Below are positions 7,077-13,657 of a DNA stretch of 14,482 nucleotides, piece after piece (position 1 is the first letter of the stretch; every line of letters starts with the position of its first letter). The notes beneath the pieces were generated by a model. That model made no database searches. It was not told the DNA's origin and saw only the letters and a list, made by a program, of their open reading frames with translations. Origin of the DNA: an uncultured Lachnospiraceae bacterium (GTDB taxonomy: Bacteria; Bacillota; Clostridia; Lachnospirales; Lachnospiraceae); assembly GCA_958405355.1 (NCBI GenBank), contig CATYEA010000023.1, forward strand, positions 1-14,482, written 5' to 3'. Position numbers and translations under genes: made by a program.

Positions 7077-7751
7077 ATGTCAAAAAGGAACTTGAAACGA
7101 TTAATTATTTTAGGAGTGATTTGCGCCATATGTACAGCGGCGGCTATCGGATATTCTCTGATCTTTAATGACGGGCGGTTGGTTTATCCGATGGATTTCG
7201 GCAGTTATCAGTTCCAGATTAAGGATGTGCCGATGATTCTGGCGTTGATTTTGGTGCTTTTATACGTTGCTTATCTGGTTGTTTCCCTGATTGTCAGCGG
7301 ATTAGTCGTGAAGCGGGAGAGTAAGCGGACAGGCCGGACACGGAAAATCAGTCCGAAGTTCGGATATCTGGGATTTTTGGGCTTTATTGGCTTCCTGGGA
7401 ATCTGGACCTATCTGGTTTACGGTATTATTTTCCCTTTTGTATTTTTTATCTTTTTTGGCTTTTTCGGGTTCTTTTATGAAGGAAAAATGTCCAATGTCC
7501 TGGCGGATGAACGCTTTCGGAAAAATCGCCGGGAAGCTGAATTAAAAGCGCTGAGAGTAGGATATCGTTTGACTTTTTTGCTGATTCTTCTTGTGGGGAT
7601 AACGGGAAGTCGTGTAAGCGCCGGTACCGTGGCTGTCTTATTGACTTCAGGAATCTCATTGATTTGTGGTTTAGTTCAATTTCTAAATGAATATTTATTG
7701 TACCGTTATGACCAGATGGATTCGGCAGATTGGGAAGACGAAGGTGAATGA
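7077..7751 (+). CDS. DUF3796-type multi-pass membrane protein
   Basis: This is a 224-residue membrane protein of unknown function. Helices are likely at about 8-29, 52-78, 96-114, 117-135, 163-177 and 183-206. The glycine/phenylalanine-rich stretch [15 protein letters not shown] (94-108) and [10 protein letters not shown] (124-133) is characteristic of DUF3796 proteins as I recall them. A basic loop lies at 79-92 and the C terminus is very acidic. The start has GGGGAGG about nine bases upstream. Its end overlaps the start region of the XRE regulator gene, so the two are translationally linked and share the promoter at 6974-7002. Membrane proteins of this kind often sit next to a short XRE regulator. 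A plausible but unproven role is as a partner or antagonist of that regulator at the membrane. Confidence 0.7.
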   Translation: MSKRNLKRLIILGVICAICTAAAIGYSLIFNDGRLVYPMDFGSYQFQIKDVPMILALILVLLYVAYLVVSLIVSGLVVKRESKRTGRTRKISPKFGYLGFLGFIGFLGIWTYLVYGIIFPFVFFIFFGFFGFFYEGKMSNVLADERFRKNRREAELKALRVGYRLTFLLILLVGITGSRVSAGTVAVLLTSGISLICGLVQFLNEYLLYRYDQMDSADWEDEGE

Positions 7752-7753
7752 TT

Positions 7754-7951
7754 ATGGCTGAATTTATATGTCATTTAAAAAAATACCGCCAGCAGGTGGG
7801 ATTGACCCAGGAGCAGCTGGCGGAAAAAGTCGGTGTTCGTCGGGAGACGATTATGCGTCTGGAAAAAGCCCAGTACAATCCGTCTCTTAAATTGGCTGTG
7901 GATATTTCCAGAGCCGTCGGCATACCGATTGAAGAGATTTTCATTTTTTAA
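7754..7951 (+). CDS. Short XRE-family helix-turn-helix regulator
   Basis: The protein has 65 residues and is almost only a DNA-binding domain. [20 protein letters not shown] forms the first two helices, and [17 protein letters not shown] (about 29-45) carries the recognition helix and the family's typical Asn-Pro-Ser turn. IPIEEIF closes the domain. I place the start at ATG 7754 (MAEF) because AAGGTG at 7741-7746 is seven bases upstream; ATG 7748 is only one base from it. The upstream gene's stop is 7749-7751. The protein probably dimerises and binds the AGTGATATATTT repeats upstream of the operon, giving autoregulation (inference). Its 3' end overlaps the convergent transporter gene by 11 bases. 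Confidence 0.88.
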   Translation: MAEFICHLKKYRQQVGLTQEQLAEKVGVRRETIMRLEKAQYNPSLKLAVDISRAVGIPIEEIFIF

Positions 7952-8858
7952 TAAAGGTGTTCCGTTCTGGAAGCTGTACCAGAATGATCGCAATAAATAC
8001 GAGAACGCAGCCGAAGATTTCCCTGGGCGCAAGGGCCTGATGCAGAATGACCCAGCCGGCGAGAACGCTGAATACCGATTCCAGGCTTAAAATCAGCGAA
8101 GCAATGGTCGGATCATAGTTTTTCTGAGCTACAATCTGGAGCGTGTAAGCCACACCGGAGGAGAGGATTCCTGCATAGAGAATCGGAGCCCAGGCGGCAA
8201 TCAGAGAAGAAAACTCCGGATGTTCAAAAATCAGTGCCGGAATACCGCAGAGAATTCCGGCGATGAAAAACTGGATACAGGACATTCGTACACCGTCAAC
8301 CTTTGGTGAAAAATAATCAATAATTAAAATATGTATGGAGAAGGCCAGGGCACAGAGAAGCACCATGGTATCGCCTTTGCTGAAGCTGAGACTGTCTGTC
8401 ATACACAAGAAATACAGCCCGGCCAGGGCGAGGATAACGCTGACCCAGATAATCAGCCGTGGCTTTTTCTTAAGAAAAATGCCAAGTATAGGAACAATAA
8501 CGATGTATAGGGCTGTGATAAAACCGGCCTTTCCGACGGTGGTCATGGATATGCCATATTGCTGCAGAGTGCTGGCAACGGCAATAGCGATGCCGCAGCA
8601 CAAGCCCCCAATCAGGAGTGTTTTCTTATCCTGAGATTCGGAATTGGCCGAAGGCTTGCCGGAAGTGTCCGTATCCTTTTTTTTCAGTGTATCCAGAAAT
8701 GCGATACACGGAATGAGGAAAACTGCGCCGATGATAAATCGGGAAGCATTGAAGGTCAGAGGACCTACATAGTCCATACCCACGCTTTGAGCGACAAAGG
8801 CGACGCCCCAGATAAAGGCTGTCAAAAGAAGCAGTAAGGTGTTTTTAGTCTTGTTCAT
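7941..8858 (-). CDS. EamA/DMT-superfamily transporter (downstream gene of pair)
   Basis: The protein has about 305 residues with roughly ten membrane helices in two EamA repeats. The first begins [20 protein letters not shown], and the second carries the conserved [12 protein letters not shown] and [18 protein letters not shown] segments. A polar loop at about 56-80 ([10 protein letters not shown]...) separates the early helices. Such proteins export or import small metabolites, often amino acids; no substrate can be read from the sequence. Starts at 8858 (MNKTK) and 8870 (MQHTMNK) are possible. AAAGG lies directly next to 8870 but 12 bases from 8858, so neither spacing is ideal; I prefer 8858. 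The start lies within the end of the upstream transporter gene, implying coupling. The 3' end overlaps the XRE gene on the other strand. Confidence 0.88.
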   Translation of the reverse strand: MNKTKNTLLLLLTAFIWGVAFVAQSVGMDYVGPLTFNASRFIIGAVFLIPCIAFLDTLKKKDTDTSGKPSANSESQDKKTLLIGGLCCGIAIAVASTLQQYGISMTTVGKAGFITALYIVIVPILGIFLKKKPRLIIWVSVILALAGLYFLCMTDSLSFSKGDTMVLLCALAFSIHILIIDYFSPKVDGVRMSCIQFFIAGILCGIPALIFEHPEFSSLIAAWAPILYAGILSSGVAYTLQIVAQKNYDPTIASLILSLESVFSVLAGWVILHQALAPREIFGCVLVFIAIILVQLPERNTFIKK

Positions 8859-9735
8859 GGTGTGTTGCATCCTTTCGTATTTTTAAATAACCCATATTAT
8901 ACATATACATTAAAAGGGATATACCGCAGATAATGATATAACCAATCAGGCTGAGACCATCCGGCAGTTCGCCGAATACGACGAAGCCAAGAACGGCCGC
9001 AAAAATGACCTGCGTGTAATCATAAATGGAAATGTCCCGGGCCGGGGCAAATTTATAGGCATAGGTAACGCCAAACTGACCGCCCGATGCGGCAACACCG
9101 GCCAGGAGCAGTGTGCCGAGCTGTTTCATTGTCATTGGTTCAAAGTTCAGTATAATATAAGGAAGAACGGCAATACAGGAAAATGCGGAGAAGAAAAAAA
9201 CAATAAAAGGTCCCCTTTCACCCCGAAGTCCAAGATATCGTACGGTGGTGTAGGCCGAGCCTGCGGCGATGGCGCCGATCAGCCCCATCAGAGCCGGCAG
9301 CATTTCTGTCAGGGAAAAGCCGGGCCGGATGATAAACAGGCTGCCGATAAAGGCAACAACAATACTGAAAACCTGGAAGCCGTGCATTTTTTCTTTTAAA
9401 AAGATGTAGGAACAAATGAGAACGACAAAAGGCGACAGCTTTCCGAGCATGGAAGCATCGGACAGAAGCAAGTGTCCCAGGGCGTAATAATTACATAAAA
9501 TTCCAATTGTTCCCAAAGTTGAACGAAGGATAAGATATTTCAGATTACGTTTCTGAAATGAAAAATCATGTTCTTTAAATAAAATGGCAGCCGCAAATAA
9601 AAAGGCAATCAGATTCCGGAAAAAGCTTTTCTGAATCGGATTGATATCTCCAGCAAGCTGAACAAATAAATTCATCAGCGCGAAGGAAAAGGCGGAGATA
9701 AGAATACATATAATGCCCTTTTGCTTATTTGTCAT
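8845..9735 (-). CDS. EamA/DMT-superfamily transporter (first gene of pair)
   Basis: The protein has 296 residues and about ten membrane helices in two EamA repeats. The first repeat opens GIICILISAFSFALMNLFVQ; the first half ends VVAFIGSLFIIRPGF, and the second contains GGQFGVTYAYKFAPARDISI and VIFAAVLGFVVFGELPDG. That form resembles the RarD/YdcZ-like and SAM-transporter-like DMT branch more than the downstream gene does, but no substrate can be assigned. The start at 9735 has GAGGTGAT seven bases upstream and a good promoter (TTTACT/TATAAT) before it. The stop lies inside the second transporter gene, so both are one operon. Two unlike halves next to each other could form a heteromeric pair, or may be two independent transporters. 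Confidence 0.88.
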   Translation of the reverse strand: MTNKQKGIICILISAFSFALMNLFVQLAGDINPIQKSFFRNLIAFLFAAAILFKEHDFSFQKRNLKYLILRSTLGTIGILCNYYALGHLLLSDASMLGKLSPFVVLICSYIFLKEKMHGFQVFSIVVAFIGSLFIIRPGFSLTEMLPALMGLIGAIAAGSAYTTVRYLGLRGERGPFIVFFFSAFSCIAVLPYIILNFEPMTMKQLGTLLLAGVAASGGQFGVTYAYKFAPARDISIYDYTQVIFAAVLGFVVFGELPDGLSLIGYIIICGISLLMYMYNMGYLKIRKDATHHEQD

Positions 9736-9768
9736 GGTGTATCACCTCGATTTTAGTCTAACTTAGAT

Positions 9769-9797
9769 ATTATAAGGCAGAAGCCGAAAAAAGTAAA
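9769..9797 (-). promoter_or_regulatory. Promoter of the transporter pair
   Basis: Reading the minus strand, TTTACT (9797-9792) and a perfect TATAAT (9774-9769) are 17 bases apart. The start site would be near 9762, about 27 bases ahead of the ATG. The divergent Nudix gene shares this 83-base spacer but shows no clear promoter of its own. Confidence 0.6.
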
Positions 9798-9818
9798 TCA
9801 AAACGGAGGAAATAATTT

Positions 9819-10376
9819 ATGAAGTTAATCCGGCAAATTGAACAATACCAACCGGGAAATGAACAGGAAGAGCAGGATAAAAAATTGATGCTATATTGTC
9901 TGAAACATCAGGAAAATATTTTTTCAAGGGAAAATGCCCTGGTGCATATGACAGCTTCGGCCTGGGTCGTAAATAAAGCGCGGACGAAAGTGCTGATGGT
10001 TTATCATAACATTTATGATTCCTGGTCCTGGATGGGCGGACATGCGGATGGAGAGGAAGATTTGCTGTCGGTCGCTTTGCGGGAGGTTCAGGAAGAGAGC
10101 GGTATCCGGCAGGTACATCCGGTGACGGAGGATATTTATTCCCTGGAAGTGCTGACGGTGGACGGACATGTGAAACATGGGGCCTATGTATCCTCACATT
10201 TGCATTTGAATGTCACCTACCTGTTGGAAGCTTCCGAGGAGGAAAGTCTTCACATGAAGCCGGATGAAAACAGCGGCGTGGCCTGGTTTGGACTGGAAGA
10301 GGCGGTGAAAGCCTCTTCTGAACCATGGTTTCGGGAGCGTATTTACCCGAAATTAAATGAACGGCTCCCAAAATAG
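9819..10376 (+). CDS. Nudix hydrolase
   Basis: This hydrolyses a nucleoside diphosphate linked to another moiety; the substrate is not known. The complete Nudix box is present at residues 74-96: Gly74, five residues, Glu80, seven residues, then REVQEESGI (88-96). The Glu residues of REVQEE bind the metal. A roughly 40-residue N-terminal extension precedes the domain, and the chain ends without a second domain (185 residues). The start has CGGAGGA about nine bases upstream. It stands alone, divergent from the transporters and convergent with the AraC gene, whose end is one base away, so no terminator separates them. A housekeeping clean-up role or a role with a nucleotide sugar is possible; neither is shown. 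Confidence 0.9.
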   Translation: MKLIRQIEQYQPGNEQEEQDKKLMLYCLKHQENIFSRENALVHMTASAWVVNKARTKVLMVYHNIYDSWSWMGGHADGEEDLLSVALREVQEESGIRQVHPVTEDIYSLEVLTVDGHVKHGAYVSSHLHLNVTYLLEASEEESLHMKPDENSGVAWFGLEEAVKASSEPWFRERIYPKLNERLPK

Positions 10377-10377
10377 T

Positions 10378-11262
10378 TTATTTTCGCAGTTGAAATTCCC
10401 GGGGTGTCATCCGATAGTATTCCCGGAAGCGTTTATAAAAATAAGGCAGATTATTGAAGCCGCAGGCGAAGGCGGCTTCGGCGGCAGGGATGCCCTGGCT
10501 TAAAAGTAAAGCGGACTGATTCAGCCGGTATTGGTTTAAATATTGGGTGAAGGTGGTTCCGCTTTTTTCTTTGAAATAGTGCATAAAATGGGATGGAGTA
10601 ATACCGCAGAGACTGGCTGCATCCTCAACGGAAATATCCTCGGAATAATGGTCATGCAGATAATTAAATATGCGCTTCATCCGTTCGCTATGGGTATTGT
10701 CCGGTGTTGTGCGGTGAGTCTGTGGGCTGGAAATAATCATGCAAAGCAGGTGAAAGAGCAGCGCTTTGATTTCAAGTTCATATCCGGTTGCTTTTTGACG
10801 GCAGCAGTCAGTGAGCAGCTCAAAATGTTTTTTCAACTCCGAATACATGGGATTTTCTTTAGAAATAATCTGAGGGAGTTTCAAAGTGCCCTCGGTAATT
10901 GGTGTAAAATATCGCAGTGTGCAGACGTCTGCCGGAGAATTACCCAGAAGATTCAGGTGAAACACAAAGGAGTCGGAAGTCAGGGTTTCCTTTGGATGGA
11001 TTTTGGCCGAGTGAAGAAGATTTGGCTGGATACAGATAATATCTCCTTCGGATACTTTGTAATCCTGAAAGTCAATGGAGTAGTGAGCCTGGCCGGAGGT
11101 AATCATGGAAAGCTCCATTTCAGGATGCCAGTGAATCGACACCTCGGGAGAAGTGGTGTTCAGATGGGTTAAATGGTATTGAAAGGGAAAAAAGACATCG
11201 CCATGAGGCGCTTTTTCTTTTAATTTAGCTTCATCAATGGACAAAGTTCTTTTGACTTTCAT
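10378..11262 (-). CDS. AraC-family transcriptional regulator with N-terminal cupin sensor domain
   Basis: The protein has 294 residues. The N-terminal half is a cupin-type sensor, with HWHPEMELSMITSG (about 44-57) and SEGDIICIQPNLLHS typical of sugar-responsive AraC proteins. The C-terminal half (about 195-294) holds two helix-turn-helix motifs: ISVEDAASLCGITPSHFMHYF and GIPAAEAAFACGFNNLPYFYKRFR, ending YYRMTPREFQLRK. The start has AAGGAGG about eight bases upstream. It is divergent from the alpha-glucosidase, with 127 bases between start codons and imperfect direct repeats in that gap. Activation of the glucosidase by a sugar ligand is the likely role (inference). The 3' end almost touches the Nudix gene. 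Confidence 0.93.
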   Translation of the reverse strand: MKVKRTLSIDEAKLKEKAPHGDVFFPFQYHLTHLNTTSPEVSIHWHPEMELSMITSGQAHYSIDFQDYKVSEGDIICIQPNLLHSAKIHPKETLTSDSFVFHLNLLGNSPADVCTLRYFTPITEGTLKLPQIISKENPMYSELKKHFELLTDCCRQKATGYELEIKALLFHLLCMIISSPQTHRTTPDNTHSERMKRIFNYLHDHYSEDISVEDAASLCGITPSHFMHYFKEKSGTTFTQYLNQYRLNQSALLLSQGIPAAEAAFACGFNNLPYFYKRFREYYRMTPREFQLRK

Positions 11263-11292
11263 AAAAATCCTCCTTTTTGCAGTTAATCGCAG

Positions 11293-11352
11293 AATCGTGT
11301 AATAAAAACCGGGAAAAACGGAAGAAAATTCCTATATTTAATCGTATAATAA
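11293..11352. repeat. Imperfect direct repeat between the AraC regulator and the alpha-glucosidase
   Basis: AATCGTGTAATAA (11293-11305) and AATCGTATAATAA (11340-11352) match at 12 of 13 bases, 47 bases apart. A third, shorter AATCG is at 11285-11289. The second copy contains the glucosidase -10 TATAAT. Candidate AraC-family operators; the function is inferred from position. Confidence 0.5.
11345..11350 (+). promoter_or_regulatory. Probable -10 of the alpha-glucosidase promoter
   Basis: A perfect TATAAT lies about 40 bases ahead of the start. No -35 is recognisable 17 bases upstream (AAGAAA at 11322-11327), as expected for a promoter that depends on an activator such as the divergent AraC protein. 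Confidence 0.55.
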
Positions 11353-11389
11353 CATAATCATACAGAATTTCAAAGTGAGGAGCGGTAAA

Positions 11390-13114
11390 ATGATGAAGAA
11401 AAAATGGTGGCACGGCAAGGTGGCCTATCAGATATATCCAAAAAGCTTTAAGGATGGAAATAACGACGGTATCGGTGATTTGCGGGGAATTATTGAAAAA
11501 CTGGATTATTTAAAGGAACTGGGCGTGGGAATTGTCTGGATTTCTCCGATTTATCAATCGCCTTTTGTGGACCAGGGCTATGATATTTCCGATTATTATG
11601 CCCTTGACCCGGCCTTTGGGACCATGGAGGATATGGACGAGCTGTTGGCGGAGGCAAAGAAACGGGACATTGCTATTGTCATGGATTTGGTCGTGAATCA
11701 TTGTTCGGACCAGCATGAGTGGTTTCAGAAAGCCTTAAAAGACCCTTTTGGTAAATACGGGAAGTATTTTTATATTAAGGAAGGAAAGAACGGTAATCCG
11801 CCGTGTAACTGGCGTTCCTATTTTGGAGGCAGCGTATGGGAAAAACTTCCGGGATATGACAATCTGTTCTATCTTCATATGTTTGCCAAAGAACAGCCGG
11901 ATTTAAATTGGGAAAATCCGGAACTGCGTCAGGAGATTTATAAAATGATTCGCTGGTGGCTTGAGAAGGGTATCGCCGGATTCCGTCTGGATGCCATCAT
12001 TAATATAAAGAAGGATTTGCGGTTTCAGGACTTTCCGGCGGATAGAGAGGACGGAATGTGTTCCGGTACGGAAATGCTTAAATATGCCGAAGGAGTACAC
12101 GATTTCCTGCAGGAAATGAAACAGGAAGCTTTCGAGCCGTACCATGCGTTTACTATTGGTGAGCTTTTTGATTTCCGGCCGGAAGAGTTGGAGCGGTATA
12201 TCGGAAATGACGGCTGCTTTGAATCGATTTTTGATTTTGCGCCGCATATTTTGGGCGGAAGCGAAAAGGGATGGTATGATTGTCGGAAGATAAGTCCGGA
12301 TGAATTCAGAGATGCTGTTTATAAGAGTAAGCAGGTTTCTCAGGACATTGGCATGATGGCAAATATTATTGAAAATCATGATGAGCCGAGAGGTGTCAGC
12401 CGCTATCTTCCGGAGGGTGATGTCAATGAGACAAGCAAAAAAATGCTTGCCGGAATCTCTTTGATGACCTTTGGTCTGCCTTTCCTCTATCAGGGACAGG
12501 AAATCGGGATGACAAATAAGACGTTTAAATCGATTCAGGAAGTGGACGATATCAATACTATTGACGAGTATCATGTAGCTTTGGAACATGGCCTGGATGA
12601 ATCCGAAGCCTTGAAAGTTATTGCAGAAATGAGCCGGGATAATGCCCGGACACCGATGCAGTGGACCGGAGAAATCCATGCCGGATTCTCGGTGAAGGAG
12701 CCATGGCTTAAGGAAAATGAAAATTATCATGAGATTAATGTGGAAGAGCAGAAAGACCGGGCAGATTCTGTGCTGAACTTTTATAAGAAACTGATTTCTA
12801 TGAGAACGAACCCGGAATACGGTGAAGCTGTAGTTTACGGAAAACAGGTGCCGGCCTTTGAAGAGTTGAAGAATTTTATGGGATTTTACCGGAAAGGTAA
12901 AGAGAAAACATTACTGGTGCTGGCAAATTATCAGATGGAGTCAAGAGAAGTTTTTGTTCCCGGGGAAGTCAAGAAAATCCTGATTGATAACTGCAGTGAT
13001 TGGTCGGGCGCCAGCCGAAACGGTGAATCCGGGGATATTAGTCAGCCGGAAAAATCAGAGCATGGCAGCCGGATTCTGATGAAAGGCTACCAGTTTCTGG
13101 TGCTGGAAGTATAA
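11390..13114 (+). CDS. GH13 alpha-glucosidase (oligo-1,6-glucosidase/MalL-like, cytoplasmic)
   Basis: The protein has 574 residues and no signal peptide, so it acts inside the cell on short imported oligosaccharides. GH13 regions are intact: DLVVNH (99-104), GFRLDAI with nucleophile Asp201, IGELF with acid/base Glu258, and ENHDEPR with Asp331. QPDLNWENP (169-177) and the calcium-loop pattern DGNNDGIGDL (22-31) fit the oligo-1,6-glucosidase subfamily. The residue after the nucleophile is Ala202. In this subfamily Val there goes with alpha-1,6 preference and Thr/Ala-type residues with alpha-1,4, so action on maltose-type bonds is possible. ATG 11390 is chosen because AGGAG is seven bases upstream. 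The divergent AraC gene probably controls it. Trehalose-6-phosphate hydrolase is a less likely alternative; no PTS gene is nearby. Confidence 0.93.
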   Translation: MMKKKWWHGKVAYQIYPKSFKDGNNDGIGDLRGIIEKLDYLKELGVGIVWISPIYQSPFVDQGYDISDYYALDPAFGTMEDMDELLAEAKKRDIAIVMDLVVNHCSDQHEWFQKALKDPFGKYGKYFYIKEGKNGNPPCNWRSYFGGSVWEKLPGYDNLFYLHMFAKEQPDLNWENPELRQEIYKMIRWWLEKGIAGFRLDAIINIKKDLRFQDFPADREDGMCSGTEMLKYAEGVHDFLQEMKQEAFEPYHAFTIGELFDFRPEELERYIGNDGCFESIFDFAPHILGGSEKGWYDCRKISPDEFRDAVYKSKQVSQDIGMMANIIENHDEPRGVSRYLPEGDVNETSKKMLAGISLMTFGLPFLYQGQEIGMTNKTFKSIQEVDDINTIDEYHVALEHGLDESEALKVIAEMSRDNARTPMQWTGEIHAGFSVKEPWLKENENYHEINVEEQKDRADSVLNFYKKLISMRTNPEYGEAVVYGKQVPAFEELKNFMGFYRKGKEKTLLVLANYQMESREVFVPGEVKKILIDNCSDWSGASRNGESGDISQPEKSEHGSRILMKGYQFLVLEV

Positions 13115-13120
13115 GATAAA

Positions 13121-13156
13121 TGAGGCACAGGCCGTTTAGGGCTTGTGCCTCATTTT
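13121..13156. terminator. Bidirectional terminator between the alpha-glucosidase and the small membrane protein gene
   Basis: TGAGGCACAGGCC (13121-13133) pairs with GGCTTGTGCCTCA (13140-13152), 13 base pairs with one G-U, loop of six. TTTT follows on the plus strand, and TTTATCTTAT follows when read from the minus strand. The right arm contains the stop codon of the minus-strand gene. Confidence 0.85.
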
Positions 13157-13542
13157 GCATTAGCTTTAGATAGCATTCTTTCAAAAAACAGACCGGCGCC
13201 AAACCATAAAGGCGTGTAGCACAGGTTGATTAATCCATTGATATTTGCAGGCTGTTCACTGTAATCCCAGGGGCAGCGGTGATATTTTTTCAGAACCGCA
13301 CCGGTGGTGTATTCCGTGGCAAAAATAAGTAATGTATATAAACCTCCTCGAAAGAATGTACTTTTGCCATTCAGCCGTCTGCTGATGGGAGACAAAAAAG
13401 CAGCCATTCCATAGATTGGAAACATCCACACAGAAGTCCGGCAGGTCAGCTTGGGGTCACGTGACACTATGGAGCCCAGTCCGGTCCACAGTACTTCCAT
13501 ACACCAACCCGCCAGACCACAAAGAATAAAATTTTTCTTCAT
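13150..13542 (-). CDS. Small CmpB-like (putative ABC-transporter type IV) membrane protein
   Basis: The protein has 130 residues with about four membrane segments. The family signature is FPIYGMAAF (41-49) followed later by FATEYTTGAVLK (74-85), CPWDYSEQPANINGLI (90-105) and PLWFGAGLFFE (111-121), matching small proteins annotated as 'putative ABC transporter permease' or CmpB in Clostridia. No real ABC partner is nearby, so transport is unproven. The start at 13542 (MKKNF) fits the usual N terminus of the family; an upstream ATG at 13581 would add 13 residues. Neither has a convincing ribosome binding site. The stop lies inside the terminator stem shared with the alpha-glucosidase gene. It faces away from the methyltransferase gene. 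Confidence 0.75.
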   Translation of the reverse strand: MKKNFILCGLAGWCMEVLWTGLGSIVSRDPKLTCRTSVWMFPIYGMAAFLSPISRRLNGKSTFFRGGLYTLLIFATEYTTGAVLKKYHRCPWDYSEQPANINGLINLCYTPLWFGAGLFFERMLSKANAK

Positions 13543-13594
13543 AGATATATTATGCCGTAGGATGGACAAAATATGCGTCATGAAAAAAATATTC

Positions 13595-13623
13595 TTGATT
13601 CCCTTTCATGGCAATGGTAAAGT
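13595..13623 (+). promoter_or_regulatory. Candidate promoter of the rRNA methyltransferase gene
   Basis: TTGATT (13595-13600) and TAAAGT (13618-13623) are 17 bases apart, each matching four of six consensus bases, and lie 34 bases or more ahead of the start codon. Confidence 0.4.
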
Positions 13624-13657
13624 AAATAGATATAAGAAATCGTAGTAAAGAGGGAAA

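Noticed and set aside
10543..11172. A 209-residue plus-strand open frame
   Set aside because: Shadow of the AraC-family gene on the minus strand, which has clear cupin and helix-turn-helix segments.
11903..12730. A 275-residue open frame on the minus strand
   Set aside because: It lies fully inside the alpha-glucosidase gene, whose GH13 motifs are intact on the plus strand; the minus frame has no recognisable domain or ribosome binding site.
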